A stretch of 30,794 nucleotides of DNA from Flavobacteriaceae bacterium UBA5544 (lineage in GTDB: Bacteria > Bacteroidota > Bacteroidia > Flavobacteriales > Flavobacteriaceae), in the NCBI GenBank assembly GCA_002426755.1, contig DINI01000030.1:108713-139506 (forward strand). The letters are read 5' to 3'. Below, in pieces: positions 7,285-15,074 of this stretch. Every line of letters begins with the position of its first letter. The first letter of the stretch is position 1. A program made the position numbers and the translations under genes. Below the pieces are notes generated by a model that made no database searches, was not told where the DNA came from, and was given only the letters and a program-made list of their open reading frames with translations.

Positions 7285-8679
7285 ATGGCAGAACTTCAAA
7301 AAGGAAGTAAAAAACTACTAAACGCTTGGGCATTTTACGACTGGGCCAATTCGGTCTATACATTGACCATCGCATCTTCCATTTTTCCTATATTTTATTC
7401 GGCATTATTTGTAAATCAATTAGAAAAAGTAGTCCCCGCCTTTGGTTTTGAATTTAAAAGTACCGCACTTATTACATTTGTGACCGCTTTCACTTTTTTA
7501 GTGGTTTCTTTCACATCACCAATATTGTCTGGAATCGCGGATTATGTAGGTAACAAGAAAAATTTCATGCAGTTTTTCTGCTATATTGGAGGCTTGGGTT
7601 GCATTGGCCTTTATTGGTTCAGCCTTGATCGAATCTACTTAAGTTTACTGTTCTATTTTATGGGATTGATTGGGTACTGGGGGAGTTTGGTTTTCTACAA
7701 TTCCTATCTGCCTGATATTGCTTATGAAGAACAACAAGATAAAATCAGTGCAAAGGGATTCTCTATGGGCTATATTGGGAGCGTTATTTTGTTGCTTATC
7801 AATTTGGCGATGGTCATGAAACCTGGGATTTTTGGTTTCGATATTAGCATATCTGAAACAATATTAAAAAATGGATCCGAAGCTGAAATTGAGTTGGCAA
7901 CCAAAGAAGCTTTAAATTCTGCTTCATTTGAGGCTATGCGACTATCCTTTATTACGGTAGGTTTGTGGTGGATTTTATTCAGTCAATACACTTTTTATTG
8001 GTTGCCAAAAGGAAGTTCTAAAGGTCATAAAGTCACTAAAGATGTCGTTTTTAATGGATTTAAGGAATTAAAGAATGTGTGGAAACAACTGAAGCAAAAT
8101 TTAAGACTCAAACGATATTTGGTTGCTTTCTTTGTGTTTAGTATGGCCGTACAGACGATTATGTTGGTTGCCGTCTATTTTGGAGAGGAGGAAATCGCAT
8201 GGGCAGATAGTGACGAAAAAACAATGGGTCTTATTATTAGTATTCTTATCATTCAAATTGTCGCTGTAGTAGGTGCGGTATTGACGTCAAGAGCTTCATC
8301 AAAATTCGGAAACATCAAAACCTTGATTTTTGTAAACTTTATCTGGATGAGCTTATGTTTCTATGCATATTTTATGATTACGCCCACGGACTTCTATATT
8401 GCTGCGGCCTGTGTAGGTTTTGTGATGGGAGGAATTCAAGCCTTGGCAAGGTCTACCTATTCAAAATTTTTGCCAGATACAAAGGACACCACATCTTATT
8501 TCAGCTTTTATGATGTTGCAGAGAAAATCGGCATCGTCATAGGCATGGTTATTTTTGCAACTATTGACCAAATAACCGGTAGTATGCGCAATGCGATTTT
8601 GTTCCTGTTTGTGTTCTTTTTGGTTGGAATACTATTATTATTTAGAGTTCCGAAAGAACAGGCTGTAAATCAGACCTAA
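7285..8679 (+). CDS. MFS transporter, UMF1 / Atg22-like family
   Basis: A 464-residue polytopic membrane protein with about 12 predicted hydrophobic segments. The N-terminal signature KLLNAWAFYDWANSVYTLTI is diagnostic for the UMF1 family (bacterial relatives of the vacuolar Atg22 permease), a branch of the major facilitator superfamily; fungal relatives export amino acids, but bacterial substrates are unknown. The middle loop (about 250-275) is basic and the second half holds FVMGGIQALARSTYSKFLP, another conserved stretch. I start at ATG 7285 (MAELQKGSKK), which puts the signature about 12 residues in; an upstream TTG at 7249 would add residues overlapping likely promoter DNA (TATCTTG at 7245-7251). 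It stands alone between a terminator and a small lipoprotein gene. Confidence 0.9.
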   Translation: MAELQKGSKKLLNAWAFYDWANSVYTLTIASSIFPIFYSALFVNQLEKVVPAFGFEFKSTALITFVTAFTFLVVSFTSPILSGIADYVGNKKNFMQFFCYIGGLGCIGLYWFSLDRIYLSLLFYFMGLIGYWGSLVFYNSYLPDIAYEEQQDKISAKGFSMGYIGSVILLLINLAMVMKPGIFGFDISISETILKNGSEAEIELATKEALNSASFEAMRLSFITVGLWWILFSQYTFYWLPKGSSKGHKVTKDVVFNGFKELKNVWKQLKQNLRLKRYLVAFFVFSMAVQTIMLVAVYFGEEEIAWADSDEKTMGLIISILIIQIVAVVGAVLTSRASSKFGNIKTLIFVNFIWMSLCFYAYFMITPTDFYIAAACVGFVMGGIQALARSTYSKFLPDTKDTTSYFSFYDVAEKIGIVIGMVIFATIDQITGSMRNAILFLFVFFLVGILLLFRVPKEQAVNQT

Positions 8680-8685
8680 ATTTAG

Positions 8686-8693
8686 TATCTTTA
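8686..8693 (+). promoter_or_regulatory. Candidate flavobacterial -7 element for the small lipoprotein gene
   Basis: TATCTTTA, seven of eight matches to TAnnTTTG, 14 bp before the ATG. The expected -33 TTG position reads CTG with a 20-bp spacer, so this is a plausible but imperfect promoter. Confidence 0.4.
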
Positions 8694-8707
8694 GGAAAAG
8701 GTTAGGA

Positions 8708-9235
8708 ATGAGAAAGTATGCAATAATGATAATTTTTATCATGGCTTTAGTATCCATAAATTCCTGCGAGAATGAGCCCTACGAAGGAAACATTTACGTT
8801 CCAGAAGAAACCGACAACACGTACATACCTGAAGATTTTGAAAATTCCTTTTTCGCTAAATTAAACGGTACGGACTTTAACGTCCATCAAATTTACACAA
8901 CCTATTCTGTTGAACAGGATGATGATAATTTTATAGCCATTACTGGTTCAGAGAATAACTATCATGCCATCATCATTTATGTGCCTGCGAATATATCAGT
9001 AGGTACTTATCAATACGATACACAAACCGTCGTCACTGTACCCAACCTTAATATAACCTATAGTAATCTATCGAATTTATTGGAAAGTGGTATTGGTAAT
9101 GGTACTTTGACTATTGATGTTCATGATATTGATAATCATTACATAAAAGGAAATTTTGAATGTGTCGTAACTTCCGAAAATGGATCAATTAATGATATTA
9201 CCGAAGGAACTTTTGAAGTTGTGTATGTTCCATAA
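8708..9235 (+). CDS. Small exported lipoprotein, DUF6252-like
   Basis: A 175-residue protein of unknown function. MRKYAIMIIFIMALVSINSC is a lipoprotein signal with Cys20, then an acidic, Pro/Glu/Asp-rich spacer to about residue 45 and a beta-strand-rich domain beginning FFAKLNGTDFNV. The FxAKLNG opening, the GTYQYDT middle and the closing EGTFEVVYV are typical of small flavobacterial lipoproteins assigned to DUF6252; that assignment is by pattern, not by search. Acidic residues after the lipidated cysteine are in keeping with surface-export signals of Bacteroidota lipoproteins, which would place it on the cell surface. It starts 28 bp after the transporter stop, so read-through is possible, but a -7 element is also seen. 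Confidence 0.72.
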   Translation: MRKYAIMIIFIMALVSINSCENEPYEGNIYVPEETDNTYIPEDFENSFFAKLNGTDFNVHQIYTTYSVEQDDDNFIAITGSENNYHAIIIYVPANISVGTYQYDTQTVVTVPNLNITYSNLSNLLESGIGNGTLTIDVHDIDNHYIKGNFECVVTSENGSINDITEGTFEVVYVP

Positions 9236-9270
9236 AAAAAATGGACTACTTAATATAATTAGCAGCCCAT
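9234..9270 (-). terminator. Intrinsic terminator of the sigma/GIN operon
   Basis: On the minus strand ATGGGCTGCT and AGTAGTCCAT form a 10-bp stem with two G:U pairs and a 10-nt loop, followed by a run of about seven T that overlaps the stop codon of the convergent lipoprotein gene. On the plus strand the wobble pairs become A:C mismatches, so it works best for the minus-strand operon. Confidence 0.82.
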
Positions 9271-9291
9271 ATACATAGCTTAAGGTATTTA

Positions 9292-10008
9292 TTAGTTGCT
9301 TTCAATTCTTCCAGAACCAGCAACTTTGGAATCTTCAATCTTTGGGTTTCCTTTATATTTGATATCTCCAGAACCAGAAACTCTTGCTTTAAGGTTTTCT
9401 TTGCAAACTACATCGGCATCTCCAGAACCAGCAACCGAAACGTCAGTATTATTGGCCTGCAACTCAAACCCATGAAAATTACCTGATCCTGCAACATTTG
9501 CATCTAGATTATTGGTATTACCTTTAAGTGTTAAATCTCCAGAACCAGCCAAACTTGCTTTTGTGTATGAAGATTCAATGGCTAAAACCACATCACCAGA
9601 TCCTGCTAAAGACACATGCAAATTGTCTGTTGTAATTTTGTCTTCATTCCATAAATCACCAGATCCAGCCAATGAAACGCTGTTAATATCCTTAAATGGA
9701 ATTATTACTTTAATGGTTTTGTTATGACTGGGGCTCAAGTTGGTATGGTCTACAGTTTTTATAATCAGGTCTCCGTCTTTAACTTCAGTAAGTATGTATT
9801 CCAATAAATTTTCTTCTCCTTCTAGTTTAATTGTTCCTTCGTTGCCTGCAACTAACATATAATCAAATGAACCTGCACATTTAATGCCGTCATAATCTGA
9901 AGTTGTTCTTGTAACGGTCTTCATATTCCCGTTTCCTTTCACTTTCTTTTGGGCTTGGATTGTGCCAATGGTCAATAAAGCAGCAATAATTAAGATTGAT
10001 TTTTTCAT
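9292..10008 (-). CDS. Exported GIN-domain (DUF2807) repeat protein
   Basis: A 238-residue secreted protein. After a signal peptide (MKKSILIIAALLTIGTIQAQ) comes a head domain, then a regular repeat: AGSGD or close variants at about 114, 135, 154, 173, 193, 211 and 230, giving a period of 19-21 residues with alternating short strands. This is the pattern of the putative auto-transporter adhesin / head GIN domain family (DUF2807), expected to fold as a right-handed beta-solenoid in the periplasm or outside the cell. Function is unknown. It is last of four co-directional genes after sigma factor, anti-sigma-like protein and DUF4097-like protein, 29 bp behind the last, and an intrinsic terminator follows. 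That context suggests an envelope-stress regulon product. Confidence 0.87.
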   Translation of the reverse strand: MKKSILIIAALLTIGTIQAQKKVKGNGNMKTVTRTTSDYDGIKCAGSFDYMLVAGNEGTIKLEGEENLLEYILTEVKDGDLIIKTVDHTNLSPSHNKTIKVIIPFKDINSVSLAGSGDLWNEDKITTDNLHVSLAGSGDVVLAIESSYTKASLAGSGDLTLKGNTNNLDANVAGSGNFHGFELQANNTDVSVAGSGDADVVCKENLKARVSGSGDIKYKGNPKIEDSKVAGSGRIESN

Positions 10009-10037
10009 TTTCGTTGATTTTTTAAATTGATTTGTAA

Positions 10038-11135
10038 TTATTGTTTTTTGAATGAGACACTTCCATAATCAGAATTTATTTTGATGAAATTGGAGGTTGA
10101 AGAACTTCCGTAATATCCTAGATAATATTTATCTGTAGATTCAACTTTCTTTTTGGTGAATTCAAATCCATCAGAATCCCTCAACGATGCATATTCCAAA
10201 TCCAGTTCAAATTTGAAGTTATAGGCAGCATCATACCCAATAGTAATCCCAGTATAATTGGATTGAATGTTCACATTGCCTGCATTCGAGGTCATCTTGC
10301 CAATCTTGATGGACCCATAATCGGCTCTTACATCTACATTCTTGTAAACATCACCCAAAACCAAGGTCAAATAATCTCCATTCCCTGATAAATTGTTCAC
10401 ATTCTCTACACTAAACGAACCATAGTCACAGCTATACGTCACATCTTCCGCAATCTTGATATTTGATTTGGTATAATCTGCATTGATGTTCAATTGTTTT
10501 GCCTTTGCTACCGTATAATCACTATAATCAGCATTGATTTTTCCACTTTTGATATATTCAAAATAACTGTTGTTGGTATAATCAAAGGAGATGGAGTTAT
10601 TGTCATTCATCAATTCCTTGGTGGTAATCTTTCCATAATCACAACTAATGTTGGCATGGCCTTCCAGTTTCTCCAGATTAATGCTTCCATAATCATTGCT
10701 CAAATCCACATTGTTGGTAATCGGCAATTTGATGACATAGTTTACCTCCATATTCACATTGTTGCTATTGCCCCAATTGTTCCACCAAGATTTTGATTTG
10801 TTTTTGTTGAAAATTGTTTTTGCAGACACATAATCTGGTGACCCACTGAATTCCACCGTAATCTCATCCAGTTTTTCCTGTGCTTTTTCGGCATTGTTAC
10901 TGTTGGTTTTGATGGTCACTTCAATAAGAATCTTGTTCCCCGTGTAGGTCAGCACATTGACGTTGCCATAACTATTATCCACTTTTAATGTGGCATACGG
11001 GTTCACAGTATATTCTTTCTTAATGGTTTTTTCTTTGGTATGCGCACCATTCCATTCTGGATTTGTGTAGCCAAAAACCCCGCTGGGAATCAGCAATAAC
11101 GCAACTATGGTTGTATAAAGTAATGTTGATTTCAT
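10038..11135 (-). CDS. Exported DUF4097-like repeat protein (probable beta-solenoid)
   Basis: A 365-residue secreted protein from ATG 11135 (MKSTLLYTTIVALLLIPSGVFG signal). A second in-frame ATG at 11156 adds seven residues and is possible. The mature part starts with EKTIKKEYTV and LKVDNSYGNVNV, typical of DUF4097/DUF4098 adhesin-like proteins, and continues with about eleven units spaced roughly 15-30 residues apart, each centred on an Asp-Tyr-Gly or related turn: five exact DYG (NDYG, CDYG twice, ADYG, SDYG) plus FDY, ADY and GDY variants. A stacked-strand solenoid is expected. No catalytic motif is visible. It lies between the anti-sigma-like gene (51 bp upstream from this start) and the GIN protein gene (29 bp downstream). 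Confidence 0.82.
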   Translation of the reverse strand: MKSTLLYTTIVALLLIPSGVFGYTNPEWNGAHTKEKTIKKEYTVNPYATLKVDNSYGNVNVLTYTGNKILIEVTIKTNSNNAEKAQEKLDEITVEFSGSPDYVSAKTIFNKNKSKSWWNNWGNSNNVNMEVNYVIKLPITNNVDLSNDYGSINLEKLEGHANISCDYGKITTKELMNDNNSISFDYTNNSYFEYIKSGKINADYSDYTVAKAKQLNINADYTKSNIKIAEDVTYSCDYGSFSVENVNNLSGNGDYLTLVLGDVYKNVDVRADYGSIKIGKMTSNAGNVNIQSNYTGITIGYDAAYNFKFELDLEYASLRDSDGFEFTKKKVESTDKYYLGYYGSSSTSNFIKINSDYGSVSFKKQ

Positions 11136-11186
11136 AATAAAATTATTTATAGTCATCTCTCGTGAGAAAAATTGTTAATGATTAAT

Positions 11187-11732
11187 TTAAAGTGTTATTT
11201 GTTTCAATTGTTTCACATCGTCAATGCGTTCCATCACGTTCTGCAACACATCAATTCTGTTCTGAAAATTACTAATCATGGCATAGATAACGCGTTTATC
11301 GTCGCCACTTACAGTAAGGTCTTTTTTAAGGGATTCATAATCTTTTTCAAGAATTTGCAATTGTTTCATCGCATCATCAACTAGAGCTTTCGTTTCAGGA
11401 GTACGCTCTTTGTTGAGTTTGTTCAGTTCATTTTCAATGGTTGATGTAAAGAAATCCTGGGTTTTTGAAAGCTCTGGTGATACACTCGCCAAATCCTTTG
11501 TTTCGGGTTGTTGGTTTAAAATGGTCATCAAACTAAAACAAAGTACAATGGTTGCGGCCACCGCCATCAATGGCTTCCAGAGTTTAAATGATTTGGAAGA
11601 TGTTTCCACAACGTTAGAATCTGTCGCCTTCAATTTTGCCAGAAAACGTTCCTGATGTCCCAAATTTGGAACTTCCACATCAAATTCATCTTTCAAATTC
11701 TCAAAAAGCTGATTTAGATTATCTTTCTTCAT
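11187..11732 (-). CDS. Probable anti-sigma factor (single-pass membrane protein)
   Basis: A 181-residue protein directly after an ECF sigma gene (12-bp gap). Residues 1-50 are charged and predicted cytoplasmic, a single hydrophobic segment follows (about 53-71, LMAVAATIVLCFSLMTIL), and the rest is a Lys/Glu-rich, helix-forming extracytoplasmic region (about 95-175) likely to form coiled coil. This topology and gene order match membrane anti-sigma factors of Bacteroidota. No zinc-binding HxxxCxxC anti-sigma motif is present in the N-terminal part, so it would be a ZAS-lacking type. Function is inferred from context; no protease for its cleavage is encoded next to it. Confidence 0.7.
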   Translation of the reverse strand: MKKDNLNQLFENLKDEFDVEVPNLGHQERFLAKLKATDSNVVETSSKSFKLWKPLMAVAATIVLCFSLMTILNQQPETKDLASVSPELSKTQDFFTSTIENELNKLNKERTPETKALVDDAMKQLQILEKDYESLKKDLTVSGDDKRVIYAMISNFQNRIDVLQNVMERIDDVKQLKQITL

Positions 11733-11744
11733 TGTCTTTATCTT

Positions 11745-12299
11745 TTATGTTAATGAAAGCAATTTTTGTCTCAAACTATCTTTTGCTCTCGATATCATGG
11801 TTCTACAATTCGCATGGCTGATATTCATAATGTCACAAATTTCCTCATAGTCATACCCTTCAATAAGATGCAAATTCAAACTCACTTGGTAATTGTCCTT
11901 TAAGGTTTTTATGGTGGCAAGAATCTGTGATGCTTTTGTGGTCATCAGTTCATCATCTTCAGCAATGCCTTGTTCATCCTCAATTTTATACACCACATCA
12001 TCCAACGGAACATCTTGATACTTTGCGTCTTGATTATAGTAATGAATACTATTATTTACGACGATTCGTTTTAACCATGCGCCAAACATCGATGCTTCTT
12101 TCAGCGTGTCCAACTTTGTGAAAGCCGATAAAAACGATTCCTGCATTATGTCTTCCGCTTTATAAGAATCTTTCACAATTCTATACGAGGTGTTGTACAT
12201 CGCCTTGTAATATCTATTATAGACTTCCATTTGCGCACGTTGGTCTTTAGATTTGCAAAGCTGCAAGAGCTGTTCGATATTTTGGTTGGTTAGTGTCAA
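11745..12299 (-). CDS. RNA polymerase sigma factor, ECF subfamily
   Basis: A 184-residue ECF sigma-70 protein. Region 2 spans about 28-90, with YRIVKDSYKAEDIMQESFLSAF (split here by family motif DIMQESF) for core and -10 binding; region 4 is about 132-182, with YDYEEICDIMNISHANCRTMISRAKDSL as helix-turn-helix for the -35 element. There is no region 1.1 or 3, as expected. The start is a TTG at 12299 giving MTLTNQNIEQLL; no ATG lies nearby upstream in frame (an in-frame TAA occurs 21 bp above), so a non-ATG start is forced. It heads the four-gene minus-strand operon with its probable anti-sigma factor, and it likely drives that operon. Confidence 0.93.
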   Translation of the reverse strand: MTLTNQNIEQLLQLCKSKDQRAQMEVYNRYYKAMYNTSYRIVKDSYKAEDIMQESFLSAFTKLDTLKEASMFGAWLKRIVVNNSIHYYNQDAKYQDVPLDDVVYKIEDEQGIAEDDELMTTKASQILATIKTLKDNYQVSLNLHLIEGYDYEEICDIMNISHANCRTMISRAKDSLRQKLLSLT

Positions 12300-12322
12300 A
12301 AAAACAATTGCTTTAGTTTAAT

Positions 12323-12348
12323 GATGAAATTACTTAAAGTTTGTTACA
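12323..12348 (-). promoter_or_regulatory. Possible ECF-type autoregulatory promoter of the sigma operon
   Basis: On the minus strand TGTAAC (12348-12343) sits about 45 bp before the TTG start, with CATC about 16 bp further on. This resembles the AAC-type -35 element of many ECF promoters, and no TAnnTTTG box is seen in this stretch. The match is short, so this is a weak suggestion. Confidence 0.25.
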
Positions 12349-12411
12349 GTTTTGGAAAAAAAGTTTTTAGTTCTATTTCGACTAATGGCATAACTATTGA
12401 AATTATGTAAG

Positions 12412-12419
12412 TATGTTTG
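12412..12419 (+). promoter_or_regulatory. Isolated -7-like element upstream of lon
   Basis: TATGTTTG, a full match to TAnnTTTG, 109 bp before the lon ATG. The nearest upstream TTG is only 12 bp away, too close for a normal -33, so it may or may not be used. The 229-bp gap between the divergent sigma and lon genes otherwise shows no gene. Confidence 0.3.
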
Positions 12420-12528
12420 ATGGATTTTAGAAAATAAACAACTGAAAATCAATGTTAAACATCATACTGATAAATTAATGCGTATAAATCATTCTCTCTA
12501 TTTATGACAGAATGACCTAAAACTAAAT

Positions 12529-14979
12529 ATGAAGAAATCTAAATTTTTAAGTCTTGACAGTTTGTCATTTCAGGATTTTGATGAAAATTCAGAATTAATC
12601 CCGTTGATGACACCTGAAGATGAAGCGGAAATAAATAACGAATCCTTGCCCGAAACTCTTCCTATCTTGCCTTTGCGAAATACGGTGTTGTTTCCTGGTG
12701 TTGTAATTCCTATCACAGCAGGAAGGGATAAATCCATAAAGCTGATAAATGACGCCAACAAAGGCAGCAAAGTCATTGGTGTGGTGTCCCAAACGGATGA
12801 AACCATTGAAGACCCAAAAGCCAAAGACATTTTCAAAACAGGAACGGTTGCTAGAATCTTGCGGGTTCTAAAAATGCCCGATGGCAATACAACCATTATC
12901 ATTCAAGGTAAAAAACGGTTTGATATTAATCAGATTATTACCGAAAAGCCATACATCACAGCAACGGTGAAGGATATTGCGGAAGCAAAACCTGCTGAAG
13001 ATAATGATGAATTCAAAGCCATCATAGAATCCATCAAGGATTTGGCATTGGAAATCATCAAGGAAAGCCCAAATATTCCAACCGAGGCCACCTTCGCCAT
13101 TAAGAATATCGAAAGCAGTTCGTTCCTTATCAATTTTGTGTCTTCCAATATGAATTTATCCGTTGAGGAAAAACAAAAATTGTTGGAAATCAACGATTTG
13201 AAGGAACGTGCCTTGGCAACTTTGAAATTTATGAATATGGAGTTCCAGAAATTGGAGCTTAAAAATGATATTCAAAGCAAGGTTCAAAGTGATATGAACC
13301 AACAGCAACGTGAATATTTCTTGCACCAGCAGATGAAAACCATTCAGGAAGAATTGGGTGGTGTTTCTTATGATGAAGAAATTGAAGAAATGCGCGAACG
13401 TTCTGAAAAGAAAAAATGGGACGCAAAAGTGGCGGAGCATTTCAACAAGGAATTGATGAAAATGCAACGAATGAATCCACAGGTTGCAGAATATTCCATC
13501 CAAAGAAATTATTTGGATTTGTTCCTCGATTTGCCTTGGAATGAATTCAGCAAGGACAAATTCGACCTTAAACGTGCCAAACGTATTTTGGACAGAGACC
13601 ATTATGGATTGGATGATGTCAAACGTCGTATCATTGAATATTTGGCAGTCTTGAAGTTACGAAATGATATGAAATCGCCAATTCTCTGCTTGTATGGACC
13701 TCCAGGTGTCGGTAAAACGTCTCTTGGAAAATCCATCGCCGAAGCCTTGGGTCGCGAATATGTGAGAATGTCGCTCGGTGGGTTACGTGATGAAGCCGAA
13801 ATACGTGGTCATCGTAAAACCTATATCGGAGCAATGCCAGGACGTATTCTTCAAAGTTTGAAAAAAGCTGGAACTTCCAATCCCGTATTCGTTTTGGATG
13901 AAATCGATAAGTTGACCAATAGCAATCAAGGTGACCCATCGTCAGCCATGTTGGAAGTCTTGGACCCTGAACAAAATGGTGAATTTTATGACAATTTCCT
14001 CGAAATGGGGTTTGATTTGTCTAAAGTAATGTTCATTGCCACAGCCAATAGTTTGAGCAGCATTCAGCCAGCCTTGTTGGATAGAATGGAAATCATTGAT
14101 GTCACAGGTTATACGATTGAAGAAAAAGTAGAGATTGGAAAACGTCATTTACTTCCAAAGCAATTGAAAGAACACGGAATGACCGATGAGAATCTCAAAA
14201 TAGCCAAACCGCAAATGGAGAAAATTGTGGAAGGCTACACACGGGAATCCGGAGTAAGAAGTCTGGAGAAACAATTGGCAAAAATGGTCCGTCATGCTGC
14301 GAAAAATATAGCCATGGAGGATACTTATAATATTAAGGTCACCAATGAAGACATTATCGAAGTTTTGGGCTCTCCAAAAATGGAGCGTGACAAATACGAG
14401 AACAACAATGTGGCTGGTGTGGTTACAGGTCTGGCCTGGACTAGAGTAGGAGGTGATATCTTGTTTATTGAATCCATTCTTTCCAAAGGAAAGGGAACTT
14501 TGACCATTACGGGAAACTTGGGAACTGTGATGAAAGAATCTGCGACCATTGCCATGGAATATATCAAGGCAAACGCTGATGAATTTGGAATCAATCCTGA
14601 AATTTTTGAGAAATACAATGTACACATTCACGTGCCAGAAGGAGCAACACCAAAAGATGGTCCAAGCGCAGGTGTGACAATGTTGACATCCTTGGTATCC
14701 TTATTCACTCAAAGAAAAGTGAAAAAGAATTTAGCCATGACTGGTGAAATTACCTTGCGTGGAAAAGTATTGCCTGTAGGAGGTATCAAAGAGAAAATCT
14801 TGGCGGCCAAACGTGCTCGTATTACAGATATTTTGTTGTGCGAAGACAATAAACGTGACATCGAAGAAATCAAACCTGAATATCTAAAAGGTTTGACCTT
14901 CCATTATGTCACAGATATGAGCGATGTTTTAAAGCAAGCTTTGACCACACAAAAGGTGAAGAACGCCAAAACATTATAA
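12529..14979 (+). CDS. lon: ATP-dependent endopeptidase Lon
   Basis: An 816-residue Lon protease, which unfolds and degrades damaged and regulatory proteins in the cytoplasm. Domains in order: a LAN/substrate-binding domain (about 40-240; LPILPLRNTVLFPGV), a coiled helical region, an AAA+ module with Walker A GPPGVGKTS (Lys about 396) and Walker B FVLDEIDK (Asp457, Glu458), and the C-terminal S16 protease with the catalytic Ser in DGPSAGV (Ser713) and the catalytic Lys in GGIKEK (Lys754). Length is usual for LonA. The ATG at 12529 begins MKKSKFLSLDSLSF, a flavobacterial-type leader of about 40 acidic residues. It is a single-gene unit closed by an intrinsic terminator. Confidence 0.97.
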   Translation: MKKSKFLSLDSLSFQDFDENSELIPLMTPEDEAEINNESLPETLPILPLRNTVLFPGVVIPITAGRDKSIKLINDANKGSKVIGVVSQTDETIEDPKAKDIFKTGTVARILRVLKMPDGNTTIIIQGKKRFDINQIITEKPYITATVKDIAEAKPAEDNDEFKAIIESIKDLALEIIKESPNIPTEATFAIKNIESSSFLINFVSSNMNLSVEEKQKLLEINDLKERALATLKFMNMEFQKLELKNDIQSKVQSDMNQQQREYFLHQQMKTIQEELGGVSYDEEIEEMRERSEKKKWDAKVAEHFNKELMKMQRMNPQVAEYSIQRNYLDLFLDLPWNEFSKDKFDLKRAKRILDRDHYGLDDVKRRIIEYLAVLKLRNDMKSPILCLYGPPGVGKTSLGKSIAEALGREYVRMSLGGLRDEAEIRGHRKTYIGAMPGRILQSLKKAGTSNPVFVLDEIDKLTNSNQGDPSSAMLEVLDPEQNGEFYDNFLEMGFDLSKVMFIATANSLSSIQPALLDRMEIIDVTGYTIEEKVEIGKRHLLPKQLKEHGMTDENLKIAKPQMEKIVEGYTRESGVRSLEKQLAKMVRHAAKNIAMEDTYNIKVTNEDIIEVLGSPKMERDKYENNNVAGVVTGLAWTRVGGDILFIESILSKGKGTLTITGNLGTVMKESATIAMEYIKANADEFGINPEIFEKYNVHIHVPEGATPKDGPSAGVTMLTSLVSLFTQRKVKKNLAMTGEITLRGKVLPVGGIKEKILAAKRARITDILLCEDNKRDIEEIKPEYLKGLTFHYVTDMSDVLKQALTTQKVKNAKTL

Positions 14980-14986
14980 CTGAAAG

Positions 14987-15014
14987 CCTCGACAAACCGT
15001 CGAGGTTTTTTTTT
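14987..15014 (+). terminator. Intrinsic terminator of lon
   Basis: CCTCGAC, loop AAACC (with neighbouring base), GTCGAGG: a perfect 7-bp stem followed by nine T, seven bases after the stop codon. Confidence 0.93.
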
Positions 15015-15034
15015 GATTCAAAAATAAATTATAC

Positions 15035-15067
15035 TTGCAACCGTTTAAGTAAGATATATTACTTTTG
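15035..15067 (+). promoter_or_regulatory. Flavobacterial promoter of porQ-cmk
   Basis: TTG at 15035-15037, a 22-bp spacer and TACTTTTG at 15060-15067, an exact TAnnTTTG. The ATG of porQ begins only eight bases after the box, so the transcript would be leaderless or nearly so. Confidence 0.7.
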
Positions 15068-15074
15068 CAAGCCT

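Noticed and set aside
9292..11135. AGSGD and DYG protein repeats as DNA tandem repeats or a CRISPR-like array
   Set aside because: The DNA units vary in sequence and spacing and lie in frame in exported proteins, so the repetition is at the protein level.
13156..14631. Long open frames on the minus strand opposite lon
   Set aside because: They lie wholly inside a well-supported lon gene, and their translations are rich in Phe, His and Leu without any domain; they are shadows of its codon usage.
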